Positions 1 to 8,774 of a DNA stretch of 64,000 nt are shown here, piece by piece. Position numbers and translations under genes: made by a program. Each line of letters starts with the position of its first letter. Position 1 is the first letter of the stretch. The DNA is from Sphingomonas faeni (GTDB taxonomy: Bacteria > Pseudomonadota > Alphaproteobacteria > Sphingomonadales > Sphingomonadaceae), in the NCBI RefSeq assembly GCF_030817315.1, contig NZ_JAUSZF010000001.1, forward strand, positions 2,588,501 through 2,652,500, in the 5' to 3' direction. The notes below the pieces were generated by a model. That model was not told where the DNA came from, did no database searches, and saw only the letters and a program-made list of their open reading frames with translations.

Positions 1-43
1 GCAAAATCGGTGGCTTTGCGGCTGCGGCTCAACAGTTAGATTG

Positions 44-184
44 GTTCACGCGGAGACGCGGAGACGCGGAGGTGTCGACCTTGCCGCGTAGCGGCCCTTC
101 GATCATCGGCGGATGAAGAGATAGAAGCGGCTGCGCCGCACGCAACATCTCCGCGCCTCCGCGCCTCCGCGCCTCCGCGTGAAC
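44..184. repeat. Long imperfect inverted repeat upstream of nusB
   Basis: The left arm (44-72) is a tandem array of the unit cgcggaga preceded by gttca. The right arm (149-184) is its near-complement, built from tandem cctccgcg units and ending tgaac. The arms differ mainly by t/c exchanges that keep G-U pairing possible in RNA. The roughly 75-nt centre has no recognisable gene. It lies directly upstream of nusB and could fold in the nusB leader. The first 43 bases of the window may hold the end of an upstream gene, but I cannot identify it. Confidence 0.7.
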
Positions 185-259
185 AAACCTTCTTCGCCAA
201 CCCGCACGGGAACGCAAAGGGCTGACACAAAGCCGCCCCGCGCCTACAGGCAACCGCTT

Positions 260-715
260 ATGACTCGAACCGCCCCCCGCACCAAGGCGCGTGCCGCCGC
301 TCGCCTCGCCGCCGTCCAGGCCACGTACCAGCACGAGATGGAGGGTACCGCGATGCCTGTCCTGCTCAACGAATTCCACCAGCACCGCCTCGGCGCGACC
401 ATCGAAGACGTTGAATATGCCGAGGCCGACGTCGATTTCTTCGACGATCTGGTCACTGGCGCCAACGCCCGCGCCGGCGAGATCGACGTGCTGATCGAGG
501 GCAAGCTCGCCAAAGGCTGGACGCTCGCGCGGCTCGACAAGCCTATGAAGGCGATCATTCGCGTCGGCACGTATGAACTGCTCGCGCGCAAGGACGTGCC
601 GGTGGCCGCAGTGATCAGCGAATATGTCGACGTCGCGCATGCGTTCTACGACAAGCGCGAATCGGGCTTCGTGAACGGGCTGCTCGATGGGATCGCCAAG
701 GACGTGCGAGCCTGA
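260..715 (+). CDS. nusB: Transcription antitermination factor NusB
   Basis: The 151-residue protein has the NusB length and all-helical pattern: an N-terminal RTKARAAARLAAVQATYQ helix, then TLARLDKPMKAIIRVGTYEL and a C-terminal VISEYVDVAHAFYDKRESGFVNGLLDGIAK block, both hallmarks of the family. NusB binds boxA RNA with NusE (S10) and prevents premature termination in rRNA operons. The frame extends upstream to 179, but that part is translated repeat and low complexity, so the ATG at 260 is chosen. It is followed by a palindromic repeat and thiL, a common alphaproteobacterial order. Confidence 0.93.
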   Translation: MTRTAPRTKARAAARLAAVQATYQHEMEGTAMPVLLNEFHQHRLGATIEDVEYAEADVDFFDDLVTGANARAGEIDVLIEGKLAKGWTLARLDKPMKAIIRVGTYELLARKDVPVAAVISEYVDVAHAFYDKRESGFVNGLLDGIAKDVRA

Positions 716-720
716 CGAAC

Positions 721-823
721 TCCCTCTCCCCTCCGGGGAGAGGGTCGGGGTGAGGGGCTGCCAAGCAGTGCGGCACCTGGAACGGCCCCTCACCCCAGCC
801 CTCTCCCCGGAGGGGAGAGGGAG
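721..823. repeat. Palindromic repeat between nusB and thiL
   Basis: The left arm (about 721-761) starts tccctctcccctccgg and the right arm (about 784-823) is its reverse complement, separated by about 22 nt. The whole nusB-thiL spacer consists of this element. Its right end, agggagcagaga, runs straight into the thiL ATG at 830 and supplies the only Shine-Dalgarno-like sequence there. It resembles the other GC-rich intergenic palindromes in this window in design but has its own core sequence. Confidence 0.8.
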
Positions 824-829
824 CAGAGA

Positions 830-1723
830 ATGACCGAAGCCGAGTTCATTGCCGCTCTCCGCCAGCTCCCGCTGCATCCGGCGGCGCGCGGCCTCGACGA
901 CGATACGGCGCTGCTCGACGCGGGCCCGCTGGTCGTCACCACCGACACGTTGGTCGAGGGCATGCATTTCCTCCCGACCGACCCTGCGCACGACGTCGCA
1001 TGGAAGCTGGTCGCGACCAACCTTTCCGATCTCGCCGCCAAGGGCGCGAACCCCGAGGGTATCCTCCTCAACTACCCGCTCGGCGACGACGCGTGGGATC
1101 GCGCGTTCCTCGAAGGGCTCGCCGACGTCCTGACCAAATTCAACACGCGCATCATCGGCGGCGACACCGTCACGCTTCCCCCGAACGCGCCGCGCATCCT
1201 CACCGTCACCGCATTCGGGAGCGACGCCGCCGCCCCGGCCCGCGGCGGCGCGAAAGCCGGCGACGCTCTCTACGTCACCGGTACGATCGGCGACGCAGGC
1301 GCAGGACTTGCGATCGCGCTGGGCAAGGATGGTTCGCTCGAACTGCTCGCCGCCTACCGTCGCCCGCAGCCCCGACTCGCTGACGGCCGCATCCTCGCCC
1401 CCCATGTCCACGCGATGATGGACGTGTCCGATGGCCTCCTCATCGATGCCGCCCGCATGGCGCGCGCCAGCGGCGTCGCGGTCGCGATCGACCTCGCCCG
1501 GATTCCCCTGTCGGCTGCCTACCGCGCCTTCTCGGGCGACCGCCTCGCCGCAGCGACCGCCGGCGACGACTACCAACTCCTGTTCGCTGCACCGCAAGAT
1601 TTCGTCACCGACGCAACCCCCGTCGGTACGTTCTCAGCCGGCTTCGGGCTCACGCTCCACGACTCGGGAAAGCCCGTCCCGCTCCCCTCAAGTCTAGGCT
1701 ACGAGCACGCCCCTCGCGGATAA
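830..1723 (+). CDS. thiL: Thiamine-monophosphate kinase ThiL
   Basis: The 297-residue protein phosphorylates thiamine monophosphate to thiamine pyrophosphate with ATP, the last step of thiamine cofactor synthesis. Visible family motifs are DDDTALLD and VVTTDTLVEGMHF near the N-terminus (metal and ATP binding), WKLVATNLSDLAAKGANPEG, the IIGGDTV strand, and MMDVSDGLLIDAARMA followed by TAGDDYQLLF in the C-terminal domain. It belongs to the AIR synthase/ThiL/SelD fold. No thiamine riboswitch was seen upstream. The ATG at 830 lies just after the palindrome ending at 823. Confidence 0.94.
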   Translation: MTEAEFIAALRQLPLHPAARGLDDDTALLDAGPLVVTTDTLVEGMHFLPTDPAHDVAWKLVATNLSDLAAKGANPEGILLNYPLGDDAWDRAFLEGLADVLTKFNTRIIGGDTVTLPPNAPRILTVTAFGSDAAAPARGGAKAGDALYVTGTIGDAGAGLAIALGKDGSLELLAAYRRPQPRLADGRILAPHVHAMMDVSDGLLIDAARMARASGVAVAIDLARIPLSAAYRAFSGDRLAAATAGDDYQLLFAAPQDFVTDATPVGTFSAGFGLTLHDSGKPVPLPSSLGYEHAPRG

Positions 1724-1814
1724 CTTGCGCAATGCCCCTGCACTGGTAGGTTCCTTACATCGGGACTCGGCAAAGTCGGGACCGGAGAGGACCTGAAAAG
1801 AGGGATAGCGCCGT

Positions 1815-3971
1815 ATGACGATCGTCTATTTGGCCATGATCTGCGGCGTAATTGCCGTCCTATATGGTTTCGTCACCAGTCGACAGGTGCTCGCCGCCTC
1901 CCCCGGCAACGAGAAGATGCAGGACATCGCCGCCGCCATCCAAGAGGGCGCGAAGGCGTATCTCGGGCGACAATATACCACGATCGCGATCGTCGGCGTC
2001 ATCGTCGCGGTGATCCTCATGGTGACGCTCGGCTATATCTCGACGATCGGCTTCGTCATCGGCGCGGTGCTGTCGGGTGTCGCGGGCTATGTCGGCATGA
2101 ACATCTCGGTCCGCGCCAACGTCCGCACCGCCGAGGCCGCGCGGACGTCGCTGCAAGCCGGGCTGACGATGGCGTTCCGCTCGGGCGCGGTCACCGGCAT
2201 GCTCGTGGCGGGTCTCGGCCTACTCGCGATCAGCGCGTTCTTCTGGTACCTCACCGGTCCCGCAGGCCACGCCCCCAACGACCGGATCATCGTCGAGGCA
2301 CTCACAGCCCTCGCATTCGGCGCATCGCTGATTTCGATCTTCGCGCGATTGGGCGGCGGCATCTTCACCAAGGCGGCGGACGTCGGCGCGGATCTGGTCG
2401 GCAAGGTCGAGGCCGGCATTCCCGAGGACGATCCCCGCAACCCCGCCGTGATCGCGGACAATGTCGGCGACAATGTCGGCGATTGCGCGGGCATGGCGGC
2501 CGATCTGTTCGAGACCTACGTCGTCACGCTCGGCGTCACGATGATCTCGATCGCGCTGCTGATCCAGGCGAGCGGCGCCGAGCTGATGCGGCTGATGACC
2601 CTCCCGCTGCTCGTCGGCGGGGTGTGCATCGTCACCTCGATCATCGGCACGTACATGGTCCGGCTCGGCAAGGGCTCGATCATGGGCGCGCTCTATAAGG
2701 GCTTCTTCACCTCGACGGTCCTGTCGATCCCGGCGATCTACCTCGCCACGCAGCACGTGCTCGGCGACCTCCACCGCGTGATCGGCGGCGCCGGGTTCCT
2801 GGATCCGGCCACCGACGACCTGACGACGCAGGCCGCACCGTCGCTGACGCAGAGCTTCACAGGCATGGACTTGTTCTGGTCGATGATGATCGGCCTCGTC
2901 GTGACCGGGCTGATCGTGTGGATTACCGAATATTACACCGGCACCAACCACCGCCCGGTCCAGTCGATCGCCAAGGCGTCGGAGACGGGCCACGGTACCA
3001 ACGTCATCCAGGGCCTGGCGATCAGCCTCGAATCGACCGCTATGCCGACGCTCGTGATCGTCGTCGCGGTAATCGTCGCGTACCAGCTCGCCGGGATCAT
3101 CGGCATCGCCTTTGCCGCGACCGCGATGCTCGCGCAGGCCGGCATGGTCGTCGCGCTCGACGCCTATGGCCCCGTCACCGATAATGCAGGCGGGATCGCC
3201 GAGATGGCCGGCCTGCCCGACGACGTCCGCCAGCGCACCGATGCGCTCGATGCGGTCGGCAACACCACCAAGGCGGTGACCAAGGGCTATGCGATCGGCT
3301 CGGCGGGACTTGCCGCGCTCGTGTTGTTCGGCGCGTATACCACCGACCTCGCGACCTACTTTCCCGACGTCACGGTCGATTTCAGCCTGTCCAACCCGTA
3401 CGTCATCGTTGGGCTGCTCCTGGGCGCGCTGCTCCCGTATCTGTTCGGCGCATTCGGCATGACCGCAGTCGGTCGCGCAGCCGGTGCCGTCGTCGAGGAA
3501 GTCCGCGAGCAGTTCCGCAACAACCCCGGCATCATGCTGGGCACCAGCCGCCCGAACTATGCGCGCACCGTCGACCTCGTCACCAAGGCGGCGATCCGCG
3601 AGATGATCGTGCCCTCGCTGCTGCCGGTGCTGTCCCCGCTCGCCGTGTATTTCATCATCACCGCGGTCGCCGGCCAGGCCGCCGGCTTCGCCGCGCTCGG
3701 TGCGATGCTGCTCGGCGTGATCGTCTCCGGGCTGTTCGTCGCGATCTCGATGACGAGCGGCGGCGGTGCGTGGGATAATGCCAAGAAATACATCGAGGAC
3801 GGCAACCACGGCGGCAAGGGGTCCGAGGCGCATAAGGCCGCGATCACCGGTGACACGGTCGGCGATCCCTACAAGGACACGGCGGGGCCCGCGGTGAACC
3901 CGATGATCAAGATCACCAACATCGTCGCGCTGCTGTTGCTCGCAGCACTGGCCGGCAGCGGGGTCGGCTGA
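1815..3971 (+). CDS. hppA: K+-independent proton-translocating membrane pyrophosphatase
   Basis: This 718-residue, roughly 16-helix inner-membrane enzyme couples pyrophosphate hydrolysis to proton export. Pyrophosphate-binding motifs are clear: [39 protein letters not shown], and [12 protein letters not shown] and [16 protein letters not shown] further on. The potassium-determining position reads [15 protein letters not shown], with lysine at about residue 486. In this family Lys marks the K+-independent subgroup and Ala the K+-stimulated one, so it should not need potassium. It stands alone, with a candidate hairpin terminator after it. Confidence 0.96.
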   Translation: MTIVYLAMICGVIAVLYGFVTSRQVLAASPGNEKMQDIAAAIQEGAKAYLGRQYTTIAIVGVIVAVILMVTLGYISTIGFVIGAVLSGVAGYVGMNISVRANVRTAEAARTSLQAGLTMAFRSGAVTGMLVAGLGLLAISAFFWYLTGPAGHAPNDRIIVEALTALAFGASLISIFARLGGGIFTKAADVGADLVGKVEAGIPEDDPRNPAVIADNVGDNVGDCAGMAADLFETYVVTLGVTMISIALLIQASGAELMRLMTLPLLVGGVCIVTSIIGTYMVRLGKGSIMGALYKGFFTSTVLSIPAIYLATQHVLGDLHRVIGGAGFLDPATDDLTTQAAPSLTQSFTGMDLFWSMMIGLVVTGLIVWITEYYTGTNHRPVQSIAKASETGHGTNVIQGLAISLESTAMPTLVIVVAVIVAYQLAGIIGIAFAATAMLAQAGMVVALDAYGPVTDNAGGIAEMAGLPDDVRQRTDALDAVGNTTKAVTKGYAIGSAGLAALVLFGAYTTDLATYFPDVTVDFSLSNPYVIVGLLLGALLPYLFGAFGMTAVGRAAGAVVEEVREQFRNNPGIMLGTSRPNYARTVDLVTKAAIREMIVPSLLPVLSPLAVYFIITAVAGQAAGFAALGAMLLGVIVSGLFVAISMTSGGGAWDNAKKYIEDGNHGGKGSEAHKAAITGDTVGDPYKDTAGPAVNPMIKITNIVALLLLAALAGSGVG

Positions 3972-3980
3972 TCTAAAAGA

Positions 3981-4020
3981 GATCGCCGCGCGGCCAAGTT
4001 ACGCTGACCGCTCGGCGATC
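3981..4020 (+). terminator. Candidate hairpin after hppA
   Basis: gatcgccg (3981-3988) pairs with cggcgatc (4013-4020), and the stem can extend inward with one mismatch (gcgg with ccgc). It starts 10 nt after the hppA stop. There is no strong T-tract downstream, so termination is plausible but not certain. Confidence 0.4.
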
Positions 4021-4215
4021 CATTTATCGCCCGGTACCTGAATATTCTCGTTCATTCCCGCGCGATACCAAGGCTATGCGCCGCTTGAGCGATTTCCGCC
4101 CAGTCCGATCGACATCGGCATTGCGCCGATACGCTGCGACCTCCTCTTGTACCGGCTACCGAACGCGATACTCTGTCCAAACGGTCGTTGGGGAATGGCC
4201 GGGGGGAGACTATTC

Positions 4216-6171
4216 ATGACGTGGCGTATGGGCCTGCTGGCCGGCGCAATGATACCGGCGATCGTGGCGGCGCAGACCGCGCCACCGCCCGCCTCGACGC
4301 CGAAAACGAGCGCCACGCTGTCGGACCGGGTGCCGGTCGAAACCTTCGCCAAGCTTCCGACCATCGCGAATCCCAAACTGTCGCCCGACGGCACGCGCAT
4401 AGCGGCGAAGATGGCGATCGACGGGGCGCAGGTGCTGGTCGTCGCGCCGCTGTTCCCCGGCGGCAAGGTCGTCGCGGCCAAGGTCGGCTCGACCGTCGAC
4501 ATCAATTGGTGGCGCTGGGTCGGTGACGACTGGTTGGCGGTCGGCATCGGTTCGCAGGACATGCTGTATGGCGAGGAAATCTACGTCACGCGCACGCTGG
4601 GCGTCAAAGCCGACATGACCAAGATCAACCGGATCGACTGGAAGAATTCGGGCGTCCGCGCGGACGACATCCTTTGGGCGGCACGCGACGGCACACCGCG
4701 TGTCCTGCTGTCGCGCCAGACCGGGATCGAAAGCGAAAGCCAATGGTATCCCGCGGTCGCCGAGATCGATTTGTCGACAGGCAAGGCCAAAACCGTCGCC
4801 GGCGGCCAGACGAACGTGTTCGACTGGTATGCCGATGGCGCAGGCGTCGTCCGGATGGGCTATCGCTACGACGACGACACCCGCAAGAGCTCGCTTCTGT
4901 ACCGCAGCGCCAATCGCGATCCGTTCAAGGTCATCGCCTCGACCCGCGGCAAGCAGGATATCGTCATCCCCGTCACGTTCCGCGCCGACGGTACGGCGAT
5001 CGCGACGGACGATTCAGGCGGTCGGGACGAGGTGTTCGAGGTCTCGCTGCCCAACCTGAAGCTCGGCAAGAAGCTGTACGGTGCCGACGGCTACGACGTC
5101 GATGGCGTGGTCGAGAACGCGACCGGCGACGACATCGACGGCATCACCGTCACCGATCGCTTCGGCCATACCGTCTGGCTGAACCCCAATCTGAAGGAAA
5201 TCCAGGACGCGGTCGACAAGGCGGTCGGCGAGCGACGCGCGCGCATCGTCTCCTGGGATCGCACCCGGTCCAAATTCCTGGTGCAGGTCGGCTCGCCTTC
5301 GCAGGCGGGGGCGCTGTATTTCTACGATCCTGCGAACGAATCGATGCAGCGCTATTCCTGGCAGAACAACGACCTGAAGGCGCGGACGTTGTCCCCGGTA
5401 TCGACGATCCGGTACAAGGCACGCGACGGCGTCGAGATCGAGGCGCTGCTGACCCTGCCGCGCGGGCACAGCCCGAAGACCCTGCCGCTGATCGTATTGC
5501 CGCACGGCGGCCCGTTCGCGCGCGATTCGGAGGATTGGGACTGGTGGACGCAGTATCTGGCGGAGACCGGCTATGCCGTCGTCCAGCCCAATTACCGCGG
5601 CTCCTCCGGCTATGGCACCAGTTTCGCAAAGCTTGGCGAGGGGCAATGGGGCCTGAAGATGCAGGACGATCTCGATGATGCGATCACGCATCTGGCCAAG
5701 CTCGGCATCGCCGATCCGAAGCGCGTCTGCATGGCCGGCGCGTCCTATGGTGGCTATGCGGCGATGCGCGCGGCGCAGCGGAACGGGACCGGCGACGCGG
5801 CGCCGTATCGTTGCGCGATCTCCTATGCCGGCGTGTCCGATCTTCAGGCGATGCAGCGCTACGATGGCAAGTTCCTGTACGGAAAGACCCGCGGCGACTG
5901 GCTTAAGAAACAGGCGCCGGACTATCGCAGCGTCTCTCCGCGTTTCGGCGCACCGACCTTCTCGATCCCGATCCTGATGCTGCACGGCAAAGAGGACAAG
6001 CGCGTGCCCGTGAAGCAATCGCGGATGATGGCCGCCGCGCTGAAGGAGGCGGGCAAGCCGTACGAGTATATCGAACAACCGCTCGGCGATCATCATTTCA
6101 CGCGCGGCGAGGACCGGCTCGAATTCCTGAAGGCGATGGGCACGTTCCTGGCAAAGTATAATCCGGCGTAG
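4216..6171 (+). CDS. Secreted S9-family (prolyl oligopeptidase-like) peptidase
   Basis: This 651-residue serine peptidase begins with a Sec signal peptide (MTWRMGLLAGAMIPAIVAAQ). An N-terminal beta-propeller-like region carries repeats such as NPKLSPDGTRIAAK, and a C-terminal alpha/beta-hydrolase domain follows. The nucleophile elbow is GASYGGYAA (Ser about 510), with the acid residue in GKEDKRVPV and the histidine in GDHHFTR. VLPHGGPFARD is the usual oxyanion-region motif. It probably trims peptides in the periplasm, as acylaminoacyl or dipeptidyl peptidases do; the exact specificity is not readable. The ATG at 4216 follows ggggggagac; a longer TTG frame from 4147 lacks a signal peptide. Confidence 0.9.
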   Translation: MTWRMGLLAGAMIPAIVAAQTAPPPASTPKTSATLSDRVPVETFAKLPTIANPKLSPDGTRIAAKMAIDGAQVLVVAPLFPGGKVVAAKVGSTVDINWWRWVGDDWLAVGIGSQDMLYGEEIYVTRTLGVKADMTKINRIDWKNSGVRADDILWAARDGTPRVLLSRQTGIESESQWYPAVAEIDLSTGKAKTVAGGQTNVFDWYADGAGVVRMGYRYDDDTRKSSLLYRSANRDPFKVIASTRGKQDIVIPVTFRADGTAIATDDSGGRDEVFEVSLPNLKLGKKLYGADGYDVDGVVENATGDDIDGITVTDRFGHTVWLNPNLKEIQDAVDKAVGERRARIVSWDRTRSKFLVQVGSPSQAGALYFYDPANESMQRYSWQNNDLKARTLSPVSTIRYKARDGVEIEALLTLPRGHSPKTLPLIVLPHGGPFARDSEDWDWWTQYLAETGYAVVQPNYRGSSGYGTSFAKLGEGQWGLKMQDDLDDAITHLAKLGIADPKRVCMAGASYGGYAAMRAAQRNGTGDAAPYRCAISYAGVSDLQAMQRYDGKFLYGKTRGDWLKKQAPDYRSVSPRFGAPTFSIPILMLHGKEDKRVPVKQSRMMAAALKEAGKPYEYIEQPLGDHHFTRGEDRLEFLKAMGTFLAKYNPA

Positions 6172-6275
6172 CGTGGGCGTTACTGCACGTCGAAAGCGCC
6201 ACATCGGAGCATATCGGCCGACTACGGATGCATCTCGCTTGGACGCGGGTGAGATTATCCCCGCATCTTCCGACG

Positions 6276-7760
6276 ATGCGCAATCGTCCCGAGAATCACC
6301 TCTTCTACGGCGACAATCTCGCAGTCCTCCGCAAGGAAATCGCCGACGAGAGCGTCGACCTGATCTATCTAGATCCGCCGTTCAATTCGAACGCCAATTA
6401 CGGCATCCTGTTCAAGGAACCCGACGGCAAGTCGTCGAATGCGCAGATAGAGGCGTTCGAGGATACCTGGCATTGGAACGAGACTGCGGAGGACGCCTTC
6501 GACCAAGTGCAACGCAGCGGTAGCACCAAGGCGTTCGACCTGCTCAACGCGATGCGCGGATTCCTCGGCGACAACGACATGATGGCGTATCTGGCGATGA
6601 TGGCGGTGCGACTGCTGGAGTTGCACCGCGTGTTGAAGTCGACCGGGAGCCTGTATCTCCACTGCGATCCGACCGCGAGCCATTACCTGAAGCTGCTGCT
6701 CGACGCGATCTTCGGCAAGCGCCAGATCGCGAACGAGATCATCTGGTGCTACCGGCGCTATACCGCAGCCAGCAACCGGTTCCAGCGGCTCCACGACACG
6801 CTGCTCTTCTATGGCAAGACCGACCAGCGGCGCTTCAACGACATCCGCGTCCCGTATAGCGAGACATCGGGCAAGCGCGATTCGCATTACCGCGAGGACG
6901 ATGACGGACGCTGGTTTCGCTGGCAGAAGCGCAAGGGCGCCGAGCCGTATCGCATCTATCTGGCTGACGGCGTCAGGCTGGGCGACTGGTGGGACATTCC
7001 GATCATCAACGCGTCGTCGAAGGAGCGTCTGGGATATCCGACTCAGAAACCCTCGGCACTGCTCGAGCGCATCATCACCGCGTCGTCGAACGAAGGCGAC
7101 GTCGTGCTCGACCCGTTCTGCGGCTGCGGCACCGCAGTGCACGCGGCGGAAAAGCTCAAGCGGCAATGGATCGGGATCGACGTGACGCATCTCGCCATTT
7201 CGCTGATCGAAAAGCGGATGAAGGATGCGTTTCCCGGCGTCACCTTTACCGTCGAGGGTACGCCGAAGGATCTCGCTTCGGCCTATGACCTCGCGCTGCG
7301 CGACAAATACCAGTTCCAGTGGTGGGCGGTCTCGATGGTCGATGCGCTGCCGTTCGGCGGCCGGAAGAAAGGCGCGGATGGCGGGATCGACGGGCTGATC
7401 TATTTCAACGATCATGATCAGGCGTCGGGCAAGATGGTGACGCACCGCGCGATCGTGTCGGTAAAGGGCGGCCTCAATCCCGACAATGCGATGGTCGAGA
7501 CGCTCGCCGCGACGATCGCGCGCGAAAAGGCGCCCATCGGTATCCTCATCATGAACGCCAAGCCGACCCGCGAGATGGAGCGCCGTGCCGCCGCCGTCGG
7601 GATCTACCGCGCCGGTGTCGACGAGGCATTCCCCAAACTCCAGATCCTGACGCTCGCCGACCTGTTCCAGGGCAAGCGGCCACGCATTCCCAATGTCGAC
7701 CGCGCCGCATTCCGGCGTGCGGCGCGGGAAGCCATCGCGCTCCAACCGAGTTTGCTATGA
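6276..7760 (+). CDS. Beta-type DNA methyltransferase with a nuclease-like C-terminal domain
   Basis: A 494-residue amino-methyltransferase (N6-adenine or N4-cytosine). Catalytic motif IV DPPF (about 33-36) precedes SAM-binding motif I, DPFCGCGT (about 279-286), the order of the beta class. The segment after about residue 340 is not part of a minimal methylase. It contains KKGADGGIDGLIYF and then IVSVKGG (about 366-397), resembling the GxDG...V-x-V-K core of Mrr-like PD-(D/E)XK nucleases, but with Ser at the usual acidic/Gln position. No separate restriction gene is adjacent. ATG 6276 is preferred; ATG 6228 would add 16 residues. The target sequence is unknown. Confidence 0.85.
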   Translation: MRNRPENHLFYGDNLAVLRKEIADESVDLIYLDPPFNSNANYGILFKEPDGKSSNAQIEAFEDTWHWNETAEDAFDQVQRSGSTKAFDLLNAMRGFLGDNDMMAYLAMMAVRLLELHRVLKSTGSLYLHCDPTASHYLKLLLDAIFGKRQIANEIIWCYRRYTAASNRFQRLHDTLLFYGKTDQRRFNDIRVPYSETSGKRDSHYREDDDGRWFRWQKRKGAEPYRIYLADGVRLGDWWDIPIINASSKERLGYPTQKPSALLERIITASSNEGDVVLDPFCGCGTAVHAAEKLKRQWIGIDVTHLAISLIEKRMKDAFPGVTFTVEGTPKDLASAYDLALRDKYQFQWWAVSMVDALPFGGRKKGADGGIDGLIYFNDHDQASGKMVTHRAIVSVKGGLNPDNAMVETLAATIAREKAPIGILIMNAKPTREMERRAAAVGIYRAGVDEAFPKLQILTLADLFQGKRPRIPNVDRAAFRRAAREAIALQPSLL

Positions 7761-7940
7761 CGGCGCACGTCCGTTGTCCCCGACCCATGCCCTTGTTCAA
7801 TGACCACCGACGGCCGATATGAGAGGTAAGCAAGCGGGTTCGGGCATAACGTCCGTGTCCGCCTTCGGCCGTGCTTTCCTTTTTCGCGAACCTGCGGTAA
7901 GGGCGCTCGTCCCGAAATTCCCCCAATTCAGAGATTATAT

Positions 7941-8159
7941 TTGGCCAAGGAAGAACTGCTCGAGATGCGCGGCCGCGTGGTGGAACTCCTCCCCAACGCG
8001 ATGTTCCGGGTTCAGCTCGAAAACGACCACGAGATTCTCGGTCACACCGCCGGCAAGATGCGCAAGAACCGCATCCGCGTGCTGGTCGGCGACGAGGTGC
8101 TGTGCGAACTCACGCCGTACGATCTGACCAAGGGTCGCATCACCTACCGCTTCAAATAA
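7941..8159 (+). CDS. infA: Translation initiation factor IF-1
   Basis: This 72-residue single S1/OB-fold protein matches IF-1 along its whole length: [20 protein letters not shown], then [19 protein letters not shown] and the C-terminal [10 protein letters not shown]. It binds the 30S A site during initiation. The start is TTG at 7941, which gives the canonical MAKE N-terminus; no ATG is available. The 180 nt before it (7761-7940) hold no gene I can recognise. It is followed by maf in the same direction. Confidence 0.97.
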   Translation: MAKEELLEMRGRVVELLPNAMFRVQLENDHEILGHTAGKMRKNRIRVLVGDEVLCELTPYDLTKGRITYRFK

Positions 8160-8207
8160 GCGCCACGCGCCGTTTGCGCGGTGCGTAGCCCAAACATCGA
8201 GGCACCA

Positions 8208-8774
8208 ATGCTGGTCCTGGCCTCCTCCTCGCCCCGCCGCCGCGATCTGCTCGCACGGCTCGGCGTCGTGCCGTCGCGCGTGGAATCTCCCGACATCGAC
8301 GAGAGCCCGCGCAAGGCGGAACCGCCCCGCGCCTATGCTCTGCGCCTCGCCATCGAGAAGGCCAGTGCCGTTGCGCGCGCGGAGGGCGAGATCGTGCTCG
8401 CTGGCGATACGACGATCGCGCTCGGCAGCCGCATCCTTCCGCCCGCCGACACGCTGGAAATCCAGCGCGACCTGCTCGGCAAGCTGTCGGGCCGGCGCCA
8501 CCATTGCCTGTCCGCGGTCTGCGTGATCGACGCGACCGGCAAGGTCCGCACCCGAATCGCCGACACGATCGTGGCGTTCAAGCCGCTGTCCCCAGCCGAG
8601 ATCGACGACTATCTCGCGTGCGGCGAGGGGCTCGGCAAGGCCGGCGGCTACGCGATCCAGGGCCGGGCGGAGGCGTTCGTCCGCTTCCTGTCTGGCAGTC
8701 ATTCGGGTGTGGTCGGTCTGCCGCTGTTCGAGACGCGCGCACTGTTGAAGACCGCTGGCGTCGCGCTTGCCTGA
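8208..8774 (+). CDS. maf: Maf family nucleoside triphosphate pyrophosphatase
   Basis: The 188-residue Maf/HAM1-like enzyme hydrolyses non-canonical or house-cleaning nucleotides to the monophosphate and pyrophosphate. Hallmarks are the N-terminal LVLASSSPRRRDLL, the VLAGDTTIALG strand (where most members have GADTVV), the GRRHHCLSAV motif, and GGYAIQGRAEAFV with SGSHSGVVGLPLFET. ATG 8208 is chosen because the Maf consensus starts immediately; an upstream GTG at 8181 adds nine unconserved residues. Its last codons overlap the following RNase-like gene by 8 nt, so the two are probably co-translated. Confidence 0.93.
   Translation: MLVLASSSPRRRDLLARLGVVPSRVESPDIDESPRKAEPPRAYALRLAIEKASAVARAEGEIVLAGDTTIALGSRILPPADTLEIQRDLLGKLSGRRHHCLSAVCVIDATGKVRTRIADTIVAFKPLSPAEIDDYLACGEGLGKAGGYAIQGRAEAFVRFLSGSHSGVVGLPLFETRALLKTAGVALA

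Noticed and set aside
44..184. Tandem cgcggaga/cctccgcg units as a CRISPR array
   Set aside because: Units are about 8 nt, without unique spacers, and form one inverted repeat.
29..1597. Long minus-strand open frame over nusB and thiL
   Set aside because: It is antisense to two well-recognised genes, reads through a palindromic repeat and has an Arg/Asp/Gly-rich composition typical of GC-rich shadow frames.
1724..1814. Riboswitch in the leader of hppA or in thiL
   Set aside because: No conserved thiamine or other riboswitch core could be identified in these short leaders.
2220..3833. Minus-strand frame of 537 codons within hppA
   Set aside because: His/Asp/Arg-rich shadow of the membrane pyrophosphatase; no domain recognisable.
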